Positions 6,089-6,274 of a stretch of DNA of 6,274 nt are shown here, one piece after another. Every line of letters begins with the position of its first letter. Position 1 is the stretch's first letter. The notes beneath the pieces were generated by a model. It had not been told where the DNA came from. It saw nothing but the letters and a program-made list of their open reading frames with translations, and searched no databases. Origin of the DNA: Chloroflexota bacterium (GTDB taxonomy: Bacteria > Chloroflexota > Limnocylindria > Limnocylindrales > CSP1-4); assembly GCA_027457005.1 (NCBI GenBank), contig DAIDTV010000087.1, positions 1-6,274 on the forward strand. Direction: 5' to 3'. The position numbers were made by a program, and so were the translations under genes.

Positions 6089-6113
6089 ACAACTCAAGCC
6101 GGCGCGGGTGCAT
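6018..6113 (-). CDS. ilvB leader peptide, leucine-rich, 31 aa
   Basis: ATG 6113 to TAG 6018-6020 encodes MHPRRLELCSLVALGGLLAG followed by PAREPERSGGA. Six of 31 residues are leucine (residues 6, 8, 11, 14, 17, 18; codons CTT, TTG, CTC, CTC, CTC, CTG) and one is valine. There is no isoleucine, so leucine charging should be the main signal. An in-frame ATG at 6128 would add MYQYR and give 36 aa. Neither start has a clear Shine-Dalgarno, so translation may be near-leaderless or weak. The reading frame spans attenuator segments 1 and 2 with the leucine codons between or over them, as expected for a sensor peptide. A hydrophobic small membrane protein is the alternative reading, but the fit to the downstream RNA pairing makes a leader peptide far more likely. 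Confidence 0.75.
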   Translation of the reverse strand: MHPRRLELCSLVALGGLLAGPAREPERSGGA

Positions 6114-6133
6114 GCGGTACTGGTACATACCGC
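6114..6133. promoter_or_regulatory. Dyad symmetry just upstream of the leader peptide start
   Basis: GCGGTA (6114-6119) and TACCGC (6128-6133) form a 6-bp inverted repeat with an 8-base spacer, directly before ATG 6113 and overlapping the alternative ATG 6128. It could be an operator for a dimeric regulator or, if transcribed, a hairpin controlling translation of the leader peptide. A TATGTA within it on the minus strand might be a -10 element, but no matching -35 is apparent. Confidence 0.3.
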
Positions 6134-6143
6134 GTAACCGATT

Positions 6144-6186
6144 CCCTAGGGCCATCTGGCCCGTTCTGGGTGCGCGCCAAACGGGC
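6144..6186. promoter_or_regulatory. Cluster of dyads in the divergent upstream region
   Basis: Three overlapping symmetric elements are visible: the 8-bp palindrome CCCTAGGG (6144-6151), GGGCCA-TC-TGGCCC (6149-6162), and GCCCGTT (6159-6165) with AACGGGC (6180-6186) over a 14-base spacer. Their position upstream of the ilvB leader and before a possible divergent gene suggests promoter or operator function. In DNA this GC-rich, some short dyads are expected by chance. Confidence 0.3.
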
Positions 6187-6197
6187 GCGAGGCGAGG

Positions 6198-6274
6198 ATG
6201 GTTCTCGCCAGGCCCCGCGGACCCTTATCCGTGAGCAACGGCAACCCGGTGGAGCTCTCGTCGACGTGCTGGAT
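6198..6274 (+). CDS. Possible 5' end of a divergent gene, cut by the window edge
   Basis: From ATG 6198 the frame is open to the right edge (25 codons). GAGG at 6189-6192 is a weak ribosome binding site 5 bases before it. An in-frame GTG at 6231 would start a product reading MSNGNPVELSSTCW, which looks more like a natural N-terminus than the Arg/Pro-rich residues before it. The fragment is too short to assign a function. Confidence 0.3.
   Translation, partial: MVLARPRGPLSVSNGNPVELSSTCW

Noticed and set aside
5962..6133. T-box or metabolite riboswitch in the ilvB leader
   Set aside because: I see no T-box sequence or specifier-loop layout. The leucine-rich leader ORF with alternating helices explains the region better.

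Overview
The window is very GC-rich throughout, with strong G/C preference at third codon positions in the genes that look real. This suggests a high-GC soil- or sediment-type bacterium. The gene set (TPR-rich regulator, N,N-dimethylformamidase-like lipoprotein, long-form acetolactate synthase) would fit Chloroflexota, Dormibacterota, Rokubacteria-like or Actinomycetota lineages. That placement is an impression from protein style, not something proven here. There are no RNA genes, CRISPR arrays or insertion sequences that I can support.

Layout, left to right. Positions 2-478 (+) hold the C-terminal end of a TPR-repeat protein cut by the window edge. After a 290-base gap, a small unrecognised membrane protein (769-1176, +) follows. 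After another gap comes a strong ribosome binding site and a TatA-like reading frame (1436 onward, +) that is broken by an apparent one-base deletion near 1471. The restored TatA frame then runs without a stop into a large lipoprotein (about 1684-3309, +) whose C-terminal part is a DUF6605 / N,N-dimethylformamidase beta-subunit-like domain. A GC-rich hairpin lies at 3398-3430 between the convergent gene groups.

On the minus strand, an intact acetolactate synthase large subunit gene (ilvB, 4149-5924) is followed 15 bases later by a SAM-dependent methyltransferase (3456-4134) that keeps a good start and ribosome binding site. Its sequence is spread over three reading frames, so it is a pseudogene or carries sequence errors. 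No ilvN or ilvC follows ilvB in this window.

The most rewarding part is the ilvB leader (5937-6128, minus). It contains a short leucine-rich open reading frame, four RNA segments that can form mutually exclusive 1:2, 2:3 and 3:4 helices, and a 10-bp terminator stem ending in U4 just upstream of the ilvB ribosome binding site. This is the architecture of a ribosome-mediated transcription attenuator. It predicts that ilvB is switched off when charged leucine tRNA is plentiful. Further upstream are several short dyad symmetries and the possible start of a divergent gene at the right edge.
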